Assembly: GCF_015206995.1 (NCBI RefSeq)
Contig: NZ_JADEXR010000034.1
Span: 1 to 49,902, forward strand
Length of the DNA: 49,902 bases
DNA from: an aff. Roholtiella sp. LEGE 12411
GTDB lineage: Bacteria; Cyanobacteriota; Cyanobacteriia; Cyanobacteriales; Nostocaceae
Reading direction: 5' to 3'
Below, piece by piece: positions 43,077 to 49,902 of this stretch. Within the stretch, counting starts at the first letter, position 1. The number at the start of each line of letters is the position of its first letter. The position numbers and the translations under genes were made by a program. The notes under the pieces were generated by a model that saw nothing but the letters and a program-made list of their open reading frames with translations, searched no databases and was not told where the DNA came from.

Positions 43077-43673
43077 GTGGTTGAACAACAAAAGCAAGAG
43101 CCAGAAATTCCATACCTGACGCGCTTCCAAGTACTTGGGGCTATGGGAGCGACTGCAATCATTTTGTTGATAGTTGCCAAGCTATCTCTATACTTTGGCA
43201 ATTTTTCCTTATTTTCCTGGAAATGGGATCAAACAGACTTGCTTTGGGGTGTAGGATTAGGGATCATCGTCACTGCGTTAAGTGGCTTAGCTTATCGCTT
43301 GTCTCCTCCCTACCGTAAAAGTGCAGATTATTACTTAGAACTGGTACTGAAACCCTTAGCTTTACCAGACTTAATTTGGTTAGGGTTGCTACCTGGTTTG
43401 AGTGAAGAATTATTATTTCGGGGTGTGATACTGCCAGCTTTAGGTTCAGATCATATAGCTGTCATTGTATCGAGTCTTTGCTTTGGCGTTTTACACCTTA
43501 GCGGTTCCCAACAATGGCCTTATGTGATTTGGGCAACAATTGTTGGGATAATACTAGGGTATAGTGCCTTGATTAGTGGCAACTTATTAGTCCCAATTGC
43601 TGCTCACATTATTACAAATTTGATTTCTAGCTATTTTTGGAAAATGTGGCAATTGTCGAAAATTAAAAGTTAG
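43077..43673 (+). CDS. CPBP family intramembrane glutamic endopeptidase
   Basis: A 198-residue membrane protease of the CPBP/Abi (CaaX-like) family. The motif Glu-Glu-x-x-x-Arg appears in GLSEELLFRG, the first catalytic His in FGVLHLSG, and the last His and Asn in AAHIITNLISS. About five membrane helices start at residue 20. Such enzymes process or protect against peptides and handle membrane proteins; the substrate is unknown. The start is GTG at 43077 (MVEQQKQEPEIPYLTRFQVL), leaving a short cytosolic N-terminus. A strong terminator follows. Confidence 0.88.
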   Translation: MVEQQKQEPEIPYLTRFQVLGAMGATAIILLIVAKLSLYFGNFSLFSWKWDQTDLLWGVGLGIIVTALSGLAYRLSPPYRKSADYYLELVLKPLALPDLIWLGLLPGLSEELLFRGVILPALGSDHIAVIVSSLCFGVLHLSGSQQWPYVIWATIVGIILGYSALISGNLLVPIAAHIITNLISSYFWKMWQLSKIKS

Positions 43674-43745
43674 GTTCTCCTGAATTAACCTATCTGCATT
43701 CCTTGTCTATGCAATTAAAAGTGTAATTTGAAATGAAAAATTGAT

Positions 43746-43797
43746 GCGATCGCCTAGTCTACTTAATAGTAAGTAGTAAGGCGATCGCTATTTTTTT
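43746..43797 (+). terminator. Strong terminator built from two HIP1 sites
   Basis: GCGATCGCC (43746-43754) pairs with GGCGATCGC (43780-43788); CTACTT and AAGTAG extend the stem inside, and TATTTTTTT follows. The HIP1 octamers form both arms. It ends the CPBP transcript about 70 bp past its stop. Confidence 0.8.
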
Positions 43798-44055
43798 GCC
43801 ATTGCCGCAACCATAATCTTCACTTGTAAGCGCTTGAACTGTCTTAACCCGGATTTCTCACGAGGGAGAAAAAAACACGTGTTTCTATCGCCTTGACATC
43901 ATATTCAATACGGTGATACCGACTGTTTTCTCTCGAATCTACGTCTTCTGGACAATGTTCGCCCTGGATTTAGGGTACTTTTTCTACCTATGTCATATCC
44001 TGTTGCTCCTTCAGTTACCGCTAGCCAAGCTCCCAGCGACATCAATCCCAATACT
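43798..44055. other. Intergenic remainder without genes
   Basis: About 260 bp between a terminator and the convergent purN. No open frame with a start, no repeat family member. A short stem (CACGTGTTT with its GAAAAAAACACG flank near 43868-43885) is the only local structure. Confidence 0.35.
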
Positions 44056-44706
44056 TTAAGGAGAAGCTGCTAGTGCGATCGCCTGTGGTAAAATTCGATG
44101 TTCCTGAACTTGAATCCTGGCGTGGAGGGTTTCTGGTGTATCATCTGGTAATACTGGCACTGCTGCTTGCATTAATATTGGGCCACTGTCTACTTCTAAA
44201 CAAGCTATATGCGCTGTACAACCAGTGATTTTTACGCCAGATGCCAAAGCTTGTTCTACAGCATGAACTCCCTTGAAACTGGGTAGCAAGCTAGGATGAA
44301 TATTAATTATTTTGTTGGGAAAGGCATCAATTAAGACTTTTGTCACTAGACGCATCCAGCCTGCCATAATCACCCATTCGACATCGTATTTCCGCAACGT
44401 CTGCACAATTTGCTCGTCCAACTCTTCCCGGTTTTTGTAGTTGCGGTGATTTAATAAAACAGCCTCTACACCTCTATTTACCGCCCTGACTGCTGCTTTA
44501 GCGGAAGGATTATTATAAATCAAAACTTGAATTTGGGCGTTTAACTGCCCGTCTTGGATAGCTTGGGCGACTACCTCGAAATTACTGCCATTCCCAGAAG
44601 CCATGATTCCCAGTTTCAAGGGAGTGCTTTGTGTAAATTGGTTACTAGAGATGTTGGGAGAAATTAAACAAACAGCATCAGCACTTACTGGGAAATTATT
44701 ACTCAT
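44056..44706 (-). CDS. purN: Phosphoribosylglycinamide formyltransferase
   Basis: A 216-residue enzyme that transfers a formyl group from 10-formyltetrahydrofolate to GAR in purine synthesis. Family signatures: IMASGNGSNFE (phosphate binding, about 34-44), VEWVIMAGWMRLV, the catalytic Asn and His in IINIHPSLLPSFKG, and the catalytic Asp in LEVDSGPI. An N-terminal extension of about 30 residues precedes the fold, common in cyanobacteria. It is divergent from the ABC permease, with about 70 bp between the two starts. purA is in the same window but not linked. Confidence 0.94.
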   Translation of the reverse strand: MSNNFPVSADAVCLISPNISSNQFTQSTPLKLGIMASGNGSNFEVVAQAIQDGQLNAQIQVLIYNNPSAKAAVRAVNRGVEAVLLNHRNYKNREELDEQIVQTLRKYDVEWVIMAGWMRLVTKVLIDAFPNKIINIHPSLLPSFKGVHAVEQALASGVKITGCTAHIACLEVDSGPILMQAAVPVLPDDTPETLHARIQVQEHRILPQAIALAASP

Positions 44707-44775
44707 AAAAATTATATCTTACTAATAAATGTGATCCTGCTAAAAGTTCCCCAGTCCCTAATCCCGATCATTGCC

Positions 44776-45663
44776 ATGAAAACAACCCGACGATCGCGTA
44801 TACAACTACTGGATAATGACACAGTGGCTGCCTGGATTTTTCTCACACCAGCACTGATTTTACTAGGCATCTTTATTATTTGGCCGATCGCTTATTTGTT
44901 TTACCTGAGTTTTACTGCTGGTAGTTTTACCTCAGCAGGTACTTATTGGGTAGGCTTAAAAAATTACTGGCGTTTGCTACTCAACCCCGATTTCTGGCAA
45001 GTTTTGGGTAACACTCTTTATTTTACCGTTGCCACCGTCATTCCGAGTTTAGTTATTCCTTTAGCATTGGCAGTGTTATTAAATCGCTCCATAGCCTTGC
45101 GGGGAATATTGCGAAGTGCCTATTTTTTACCTTCAATTATCTCGCTTGTGGCGGCTGGATTAGGATTTCGCTGGCTGTTTCAAACATCAGGCCCAGTTAA
45201 CGGACTTTTAAGTTTTTTTGGCATTCCTGCAATCCCTTGGCTAGGAGATACATTTTGGGCAATGCCAGTACTGATTGTACTAAGTATTTGGAAACAATTA
45301 GGTTTCAATATGGTGGTATTTTTAGCGGGTTTGCAAGCAATTCCCCCCAGTCGTTACGAAGCAGCAGATTTAGATGGAGCAAATGCTTGGCAACAATTCT
45401 GGCATATTACCCTGCCCGGATTGCGATCTACTGTCATATTTGCAATTGTCACCACTGCGATTTTTACCTTGCGGAGTTTTGAGCAAGTTTATGTAATTAC
45501 TGGCGGCGGCCCCTTGAATTCAACTAATTTGCTGGTTTACTATATTTACCAAGAAGCTTTTGGTCAGTTTGATTTTGGCTATGCAGCAGCAGGGGCGACA
45601 GTGCTGTTAGCGGTAACGATGATACTAGTGTATTTGCAGTTGCGAACTTGGAGTGAGGAGTGA
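44776..45663 (+). CDS. Sugar ABC transporter permease (MalF/UgpA family)
   Basis: A 295-residue inner-membrane permease of the CUT1 carbohydrate importer type. Six membrane helices are apparent, starting at about residue 18 (AAWIFLTPALILLGIFIIWP). The EAA loop that contacts the ATPase reads EAADLDGANAWQQFWHITLP (about 196-215). GGPLNSTNLLVYYIYQEAF near the C-terminus is typical of MalF-like permeases. I choose the ATG at 44776 over a GTG 15 codons upstream, because the basic KTTRRSR segment then heads the protein. No binding protein, second permease or ATPase is adjacent, so its partners lie elsewhere. Confidence 0.92.
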   Translation: MKTTRRSRIQLLDNDTVAAWIFLTPALILLGIFIIWPIAYLFYLSFTAGSFTSAGTYWVGLKNYWRLLLNPDFWQVLGNTLYFTVATVIPSLVIPLALAVLLNRSIALRGILRSAYFLPSIISLVAAGLGFRWLFQTSGPVNGLLSFFGIPAIPWLGDTFWAMPVLIVLSIWKQLGFNMVVFLAGLQAIPPSRYEAADLDGANAWQQFWHITLPGLRSTVIFAIVTTAIFTLRSFEQVYVITGGGPLNSTNLLVYYIYQEAFGQFDFGYAAAGATVLLAVTMILVYLQLRTWSEE

Positions 45664-45790
45664 GGGTTTTTGTTCGGATAAAATCCTAATTTTAATAAAA
45701 CCGACGCTTATTCTTACTAAATTTCAGTTGATTTAAATTGTCCTGCAATTTGCGATCGCTTGATTAAACTTTGCTGTAAAGATTTAGCTC

Positions 45791-45874
45791 ATGACTAGTC
45801 CAATTAATATAGGTGATATTCTAAAACTTGGTATGAAGCAAACAACACAGAGATTAAAGCCGCATAGGATTTGA
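45791..45874 (+). pseudogene. Short ORF, probable gene remnant
   Basis: A 27-codon frame, MTSPINIGDILKLGMKQTTQ then RLKPHRI, ends 21 bp before the second caspase gene. It looks like the N-terminus of a longer protein cut short, but the family cannot be named. It has no ribosome-binding site. It may equally be a leader ORF of the caspase gene. Confidence 0.25.
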
Positions 45875-45895
45875 TTGCAGCACTAGGTGAGTTAA

Positions 45896-48493
45896 ATGGC
45901 AAAGGTAGGGTTGCTGATTGGGGTGAGTGAGTATGAGCCAGGGCTGAATCCTTTGCCCAGTGCAGTTAGAGATGTGGAAGCAGTGTGCGAGGTACTGCTG
46001 CATACCGAAATGGGCGGATTTGCTGCGTCAGATATTACCCTGCTAAAAAATCCTGAACGACAAGCTGTAGAAATGGCGATTGAAACGCTGTTCTCCGCAC
46101 GGCACAAGGATGATTTGTTGCTGCTGTACTTTTCAGGACACGGCATCAAAGATGATCGCGGTAGGCTGTATCTAGCGACTCGCAACACCAGTAAGACGCA
46201 GCAGGGCGAATTGATTCGCTCAACGTCGGTATCTGCCAATTTTATTCACGATCGCATGAGCGAAAGCCGCTCCCGGCGGCAAGTTGTGATCCTGGATAGC
46301 TGCTTTAGTGGCGCGTTTGCTGAGGGGATGTCTGCCAAAGATGACGGCACGATTGACATCCGGGAGCAATTAGGCGGTGAAGGACGAGCCATATTAACTT
46401 CTTCTACTTCGACTCAATATTCCTTTGAGGAGGAAGGGCAAGATTTATCGATTTACACTCGTTTCTTGATTGAAGGTATCAAGTCAGGAGAAGCTGATCG
46501 CGATCAGGATGAGTTTATCTCGATTGATGAACTGCATGAATACGCCAGTCAGAAGGTGCGAGAGCTTCAGCCTGCGATGAAGCCGGAAATCTATGCAATT
46601 CGAGAAGGCTTTAAAATTCGACTGACAAAGGTGGCTCCGGGTGATCCCAGACAGCGATACCGTAAAGAGGTAGCGCGATTTATTCATCGAGGCGAAATTT
46701 CCTTTGTTGGCCGTCGAACACTGGATGTACTGAGGACTCGCTTAGGATTGGAGGCAACTGAAGCAAAGGCGATCGAAGATGAGGTATTGGAACCGTACCG
46801 TAACGAATTCCGCGAAAAACTCCAACAGTATCAGCAGGTGTTTACTGAACTACTGGAGCGAGACGAAACGATTACAGATAGCGATCGCCACGATCTGCAA
46901 AATCTCCAGCAAATTTTGGGGCTGCGGAATGAGGACACAATGCCGATTGAGGCACTAGTGACTGCACGCTTTAAGACGCATCAGCAAAACCTGCAAACAT
47001 ATAAGCAAGCCTTTGCAACGGCACTGCGGCAGGAATTTCCTCTGAGTGCAGCAAGCCGCGATCGCTTACGGCAAATCCAGCAGCAATTAGAACTGGCGAA
47101 TGGTGATATTGCGGCGATAGAATCTCAGATTACGGCTGAGGTAGAGGCATATCATCAGAAACTCCAGGATTACGAACGGCTGTTTTTTACTGCCACCCAA
47201 CAGGAATATCCTCTCAGCGAGGCAACCCGGAATGAGTTACGCCAACAGCAGCAGCGTTTGGGACTGACGGATGTAGATGTTGCACCAATCGAAGCGCAAA
47301 TCACAACACAGATTGAAAGCTATCATCAAAAACTCCAGCAGTACGAGCAGGCGTTTGTGAAGGCGACGCAGCGCCAGCATTATCCAGATGAAGTGATGCG
47401 GAAGCAGTTGCAGCAAACTTGGCAGACGTTGGGGTTGAGTGAAGGGGATGTGAGTGCGATCAAGAGGCGGATTAATGCGGAGATTGAAACGCATCAAGCA
47501 AACTTGCGGCAATATGAGCAGGAGTTTACAGAGGCGATTCAGCAAGAATATCCGCTCAGTGCTTTCAAACGCTCTCAACTAACGCAACGTCATCAAGCGT
47601 TGAATCTGACTGCTGAGGATGTGACTGCAATTGAAAATCCAATTATTGCTGCGATCGAGGAACATCAGCAAAAGCTGCAACAGTATGAACAGGTGTTTAG
47701 AGAGTCGATGCAGTTTGAATATCCTCTTAGCGATGTTACTCGTGAAGAACTTAAACGTTTTCAACGAATTTTAGAATTAAATGATGCGGAAACATCTGCA
47801 CTTGAAGCAATTATTATTCAATCATCTTCAGAAGTAGAATATGGGAAAGAGCAAGAGAGAATTAAACAGCAGCAAGAAGAAACAGTACGACTAAAGCAGC
47901 AGGAGGCAGAGAAACAACGACAGCGAGAGGAAGCAGAATATCGTCAAGAATTGATTAAATCTCCGATTCAACAGTCAAGCTCTGCTCAACCCACTCAATC
48001 GACTCAAGAGCGAATAACCCGACAAAAGTTTTTATGGGTAGGACTAGGAGGAGCAGGCTTAGTGATAGCAGTGCTAGCGGGTGCAATTTTTAATAGTAAC
48101 AGTCCACAGTCTACTCCCTTGTCCAGCCCAGAGGTTATTTCTTCACAAGCACCTACTGTTCAAACAACAGAAGCTTCTCAAAAAAATGCACAAAGTGAAG
48201 CCCGTAGAAGACAACTCAATGAAGATATTCGCGCTAGCGAACAACGTAATAATGCTACTGGTGGCGATATACAGAGAGGCGGACACCTAGCAAGTGAAGT
48301 TCGCTCCAAATTAGAAGCTAATATACCTAATGGTCAACTAACAGTTGATGCAGCAGAAGATGGGACTGTTACTGTAAGCGGAACCGTAAACAATCAAGAT
48401 CAACTTGCTAAAATTGAACTTTTGTCGAAGCAAATTAAAGGTGTCAAATATGTAGTTGTGAAAGCTGTTGTTGCTCCATCAACAAATCAATAA
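45896..48493 (+). CDS. Caspase-like protease with EF-hand-like loop, 57-residue repeats, membrane anchor and BON domain
   Basis: An 865-residue protein. The caspase (C14) domain (about 1-245) has His82 in YFSGHGIKDD and Cys136 in VILDSCFSGAF. Residues 201-212, DRDQDEFISIDE, match an EF-hand calcium loop (acidic at 1, 3, 5, Ser at 9, Glu at 12) just after the protease core; orthocaspases and metacaspases are often Ca2+-activated. Six to seven 57-residue helical repeats follow (about 255-650), with HQQKLQQYEQ, EYPLS and LGLxxxDVxAIE. A charged stretch, one membrane helix (about 709-730) and a C-terminal BON domain (about 790-860) end it. BON domains bind membranes or lipids. Start ATG with AGGTGA upstream. 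Confidence 0.9.
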   Translation: MAKVGLLIGVSEYEPGLNPLPSAVRDVEAVCEVLLHTEMGGFAASDITLLKNPERQAVEMAIETLFSARHKDDLLLLYFSGHGIKDDRGRLYLATRNTSKTQQGELIRSTSVSANFIHDRMSESRSRRQVVILDSCFSGAFAEGMSAKDDGTIDIREQLGGEGRAILTSSTSTQYSFEEEGQDLSIYTRFLIEGIKSGEADRDQDEFISIDELHEYASQKVRELQPAMKPEIYAIREGFKIRLTKVAPGDPRQRYRKEVARFIHRGEISFVGRRTLDVLRTRLGLEATEAKAIEDEVLEPYRNEFREKLQQYQQVFTELLERDETITDSDRHDLQNLQQILGLRNEDTMPIEALVTARFKTHQQNLQTYKQAFATALRQEFPLSAASRDRLRQIQQQLELANGDIAAIESQITAEVEAYHQKLQDYERLFFTATQQEYPLSEATRNELRQQQQRLGLTDVDVAPIEAQITTQIESYHQKLQQYEQAFVKATQRQHYPDEVMRKQLQQTWQTLGLSEGDVSAIKRRINAEIETHQANLRQYEQEFTEAIQQEYPLSAFKRSQLTQRHQALNLTAEDVTAIENPIIAAIEEHQQKLQQYEQVFRESMQFEYPLSDVTREELKRFQRILELNDAETSALEAIIIQSSSEVEYGKEQERIKQQQEETVRLKQQEAEKQRQREEAEYRQELIKSPIQQSSSAQPTQSTQERITRQKFLWVGLGGAGLVIAVLAGAIFNSNSPQSTPLSSPEVISSQAPTVQTTEASQKNAQSEARRRQLNEDIRASEQRNNATGGDIQRGGHLASEVRSKLEANIPNGQLTVDAAEDGTVTVSGTVNNQDQLAKIELLSKQIKGVKYVVVKAVVAPSTNQ
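46811..47837. repeat. Six 171-bp repeats within the second caspase gene
   Basis: The period is 57 codons. Each unit encodes a heptad-like helix (KLQQYEQxF), a Pro-containing turn (EYPLS), and a second helix ending in LGLxxxDVxAIE. A degenerate unit precedes the first. Units are diverged at the DNA level, so the array is old compared with those at 34105 and 15031. Confidence 0.75.
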
Positions 48494-48568
48494 AGCGATT
48501 AATCAATCGCTGTCAAGATTTAACACTCAAAGCAATCAACCCGACTGATTTTATTTTGGAGATAGAAG

Positions 48569-48778
48569 ATGACAATTAAAGTTATTAATGAACAGTAAAA
48601 TTTACAAGAAGTAATGCAGATTCTTCTCACACATTTAGAGCCATCCAAGGTAATGAAATTTTTGGCAGCTTGTAAATTAGGCGAAGGTGATTATTTACAA
48701 CTAAAAGAAAAACTGTTTGCTGAAGATAACGTTGATAGTTTGTATGAAAAAATTCACGCCTATCAAAACATAGAATGA
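48569..48778 (+). pseudogene. Small conserved Nostoc protein interrupted by an in-frame stop
   Basis: The frame opens MTIKVINEQ, hits TAA at 48596-48598, then continues NLQEVMQILLTHLEPSKVMK, FLAACKLGEGDYLQLKEKLF and SLYEKIHAYQNIE to a natural stop. It resembles short cyanobacterial proteins of about 70 residues that I recall as MTIxVITxxxNLQEVMQxLL. GGAG stands seven bases before the first ATG, so translation would start there and end at codon 10. A single base change (CAA or AAA to TAA) explains it. Re-initiation at the ATG of codon 16 (54 residues) is possible. Confidence 0.55.
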
Positions 48779-48790
48779 AACTTGAAGAAT

Positions 48791-48961
48791 TCATAAGTCA
48801 GAAGCATTTTTTGCCGCAGGTAAACCCAGTTTAACTGTTGCCTTGGCAAACAGTTCTGGTGTCATTTCCGGGCAATCTGATAAATCAATGTCTTCATCGC
48901 TCATAGCATCAAGCCATTGCCAATCAGTCTGAGAATTGCTCGAAATAGATTCGTTGCTCAT
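48791..48961 (-). CDS. BrnA-like antitoxin
   Basis: A 56-residue protein, MSNESISSNSQTDWQWLDAM at the start, then SDEDIDLSDCPEMTPELFAK. The DW-x-x-LDAMxDEDID(x)SD-x-PE pattern is that of antitoxins paired with BrnT-type toxins in cyanobacteria. The gene overlaps the 3' end of the toxin frame by 38 bp, the usual brnT-brnA arrangement. The C-terminus is short, so a DNA-binding ribbon may be reduced or absent. It appears intact while its toxin is truncated. Confidence 0.65.
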   Translation of the reverse strand: MSNESISSNSQTDWQWLDAMSDEDIDLSDCPEMTPELFAKATVKLGLPAAKNASDL

Positions 48962-49130
48962 ATTTGGTTGCCTTTCTTGCAGAAATAATCCGCGTTAAAT
49001 CATCACGATCTGTATGGAGAATAGCAACGACTCGCCCTTGCAACAAGCCAAAGGTGACGAAACGCTGCTCTCCGTAGCTGTGGCGCTCCATGACAGAAAT
49101 ACAGCTACGCTTGCCTGATTGTAATGACAA
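48924..49130 (-). pseudogene. BrnT-like toxin lacking its N-terminus
   Basis: The reading frame covers the second half of a BrnT ribonuclease fold: SVMERHSYGEQRFVTFGLLQ, GRVVAILHTDRDDLTRIISA, RKATKYEQR. BrnT proteins normally begin with about 30 more residues (FEWDxxKAxxNxxKHGV). Here that part is absent and the only start is TTG at 49130. The missing residues include part of the active site, so the toxin is probably inactive. Confidence 0.6.
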
Positions 49131-49227
49131 ATTGTAGTTACAGCCACTTAGTCAAACGGATCTGCTGGGCTTTGAGATTAAGCTAGAATATTAGTACGAA
49201 TTATTTTTGCTACTAATTGGTAGGAAG

Positions 49228-49452
49228 ATGAATGTAGAAAAACTCTCTATTTCCTTGCCACCGTCTTTAGTGGAGTTTGTCGAAAATTACAAGCGGAATA
49301 AAGGATGTAAATCTCGTTCTCAAGTAATTGAAGAAGCATTAGAATTGCTGCGAAACCGAGAATTAGAGGCAGCTTACCGAGAAGCGTCTGCTGAAGTTGA
49401 TAACGATTGGGATGTGACAGTGGCAGATGGTTTAACAGATGAAACGTGGTGA
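49228..49452 (+). CDS. Ribbon-helix-helix antitoxin of a MazEF-type pair
   Basis: A 74-residue protein. The N-terminal 45 residues form a ribbon-helix-helix DNA-binding fold (KLSISLPPSLVEFVENYKRN, SRSQVIEEALELL). The acidic C-terminal tail (DNDWDVTVADGLTDETW) would bind and neutralise the toxin. AGGA precedes the ATG at 49228; the frame is open seven codons further upstream without a better start. The 3' end overlaps the toxin gene by 14 bp, so the two are translationally coupled and probably autoregulated. Confidence 0.85.
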   Translation: MNVEKLSISLPPSLVEFVENYKRNKGCKSRSQVIEEALELLRNRELEAAYREASAEVDNDWDVTVADGLTDETW

Positions 49453-49792
49453 TATTTATTACGCAAATCTTAGTCCGGTGATGGGTTCAGAAATGGGTAA
49501 ACGTCGTCCAGTGCTGATTGTTAGTAATGATATAAGTAATATTGCTGCTACCACTGTGACAATTTTACCGCTTACTTCTAATGTGAACCGTGTTTATCCC
49601 TTTGAAGTTTTGCTTAATCCAGAGGTTAGTAGTTTAACGAAGCCTTCTAAAGTACAGGCACAGCAAGTGCGAACAATTTCTAAGCAACGAATTACTGGTG
49701 AAGTATTAGGTAGTTTAAACGAAGATATGATAGTACTAATTGATGCGGCGTTGAAATTGCATTTGGGATTGGTTTCAATACGGTTCAGTTAA
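49439..49792 (+). CDS. MazF/PemK family mRNA interferase toxin
   Basis: A 117-residue endoribonuclease toxin. The MazF/PemK fold is clear: MKRGDIYYANLSPVMGSEMG, KRRPVLIVSND (with the catalytic Arg), TVTILPLTSN, and the C-terminal block KVQAQQVRTISKQRITGEVL. It cleaves mRNA at short single-stranded motifs; the motif cannot be predicted here. The length and start fit the family, and the gene overlaps its antitoxin. It appears complete. Confidence 0.92.
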   Translation: MKRGDIYYANLSPVMGSEMGKRRPVLIVSNDISNIAATTVTILPLTSNVNRVYPFEVLLNPEVSSLTKPSKVQAQQVRTISKQRITGEVLGSLNEDMIVLIDAALKLHLGLVSIRFS

Positions 49793-49902
49793 GGCTAAAA
49801 ATCATGTAAATTAAGCATTGTTCCCAAGCATGGAAGTTGAGTGTGGTGCATCTCAAGGATTTCTCGTTGGTGTCTCCTGATATACAAACTGAGGAACTGC
49901 TG

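Overview
The window reads as chromosome of a filamentous, Nostoc-like cyanobacterium (order Nostocales). The grounds are many HIP1 octamers (GCGATCGC), heptamer short tandem repeats, small dispersed palindromic repeats, and typical gene content: orthocaspase-type peptidases, GUN4, pentapeptide repeats, a zinc-ribbon Ser/Thr kinase, an AcnB aconitase and a plant-type ferredoxin. I see no rRNA, tRNA, CRISPR array or intact insertion sequence.

Layout. 1-4.4 kb: minus-strand housekeeping genes (membrane protein, APH/AAA bifunctional protein, ribosomal protein L25, purA), with a heptamer repeat and a MITE-like element between purA and rplY. 4.5-8.4 kb: a Gly/Asn-rich repeat protein, a long AT-rich gap with gene debris, an adenosine deaminase-family protein and a Cys-less rhodanese. 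8.6-12.7 kb: mutL, nagZ and an orphan pstB behind a candidate PHO box. 13-16 kb: a 1023-residue protein (two PA14, two Calx-beta, sugar dehydrogenase). 17.2-18.9 kb: mgtE behind a probable M-box magnesium riboswitch. 19-28.4 kb: SDR oxidoreductase, PGM1-like peptide ligase, aquaporin, Ser/Thr kinase, pentapeptide protein and M20 amidohydrolase. 28.3-30.7 kb: a decayed region with a broken tyrosine recombinase, a small ORF resembling a double-glycine leader peptide, a Uma2 nuclease-like gene and gene remnants.

30.7-38 kb is the most unusual stretch. Five co-directional genes encode a PDDEXK-type protein, a caspase-like protease, a GUN4 protein, a large SPFH/band-7 membrane protein with four internal repeats, and a DUF4407 membrane protein. 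The caspase ends in, and the GUN4 protein begins with, the same roughly 70-residue coiled-coil module. That suggests homotypic pairing of a protease effector with a tetrapyrrole-sensor-like partner, next to a membrane scaffold. A second caspase (45.9-48.5 kb) carries an EF-hand-like loop, a stack of 57-residue repeats, one membrane segment and a BON domain.

38.2-45.7 kb returns to metabolism: acnB with a palindromic repeat inside its coding sequence, ferredoxin, a 60-residue protein, a DUF3326 protein whose C-terminus is repeat-derived, a CPBP protease, purN and a sugar ABC permease. The last 1.4 kb is a toxin-antitoxin patch: a small gene with a nonsense codon, a BrnA-like antitoxin with a decapitated BrnT toxin, and an intact ribbon-helix-helix/MazF pair.
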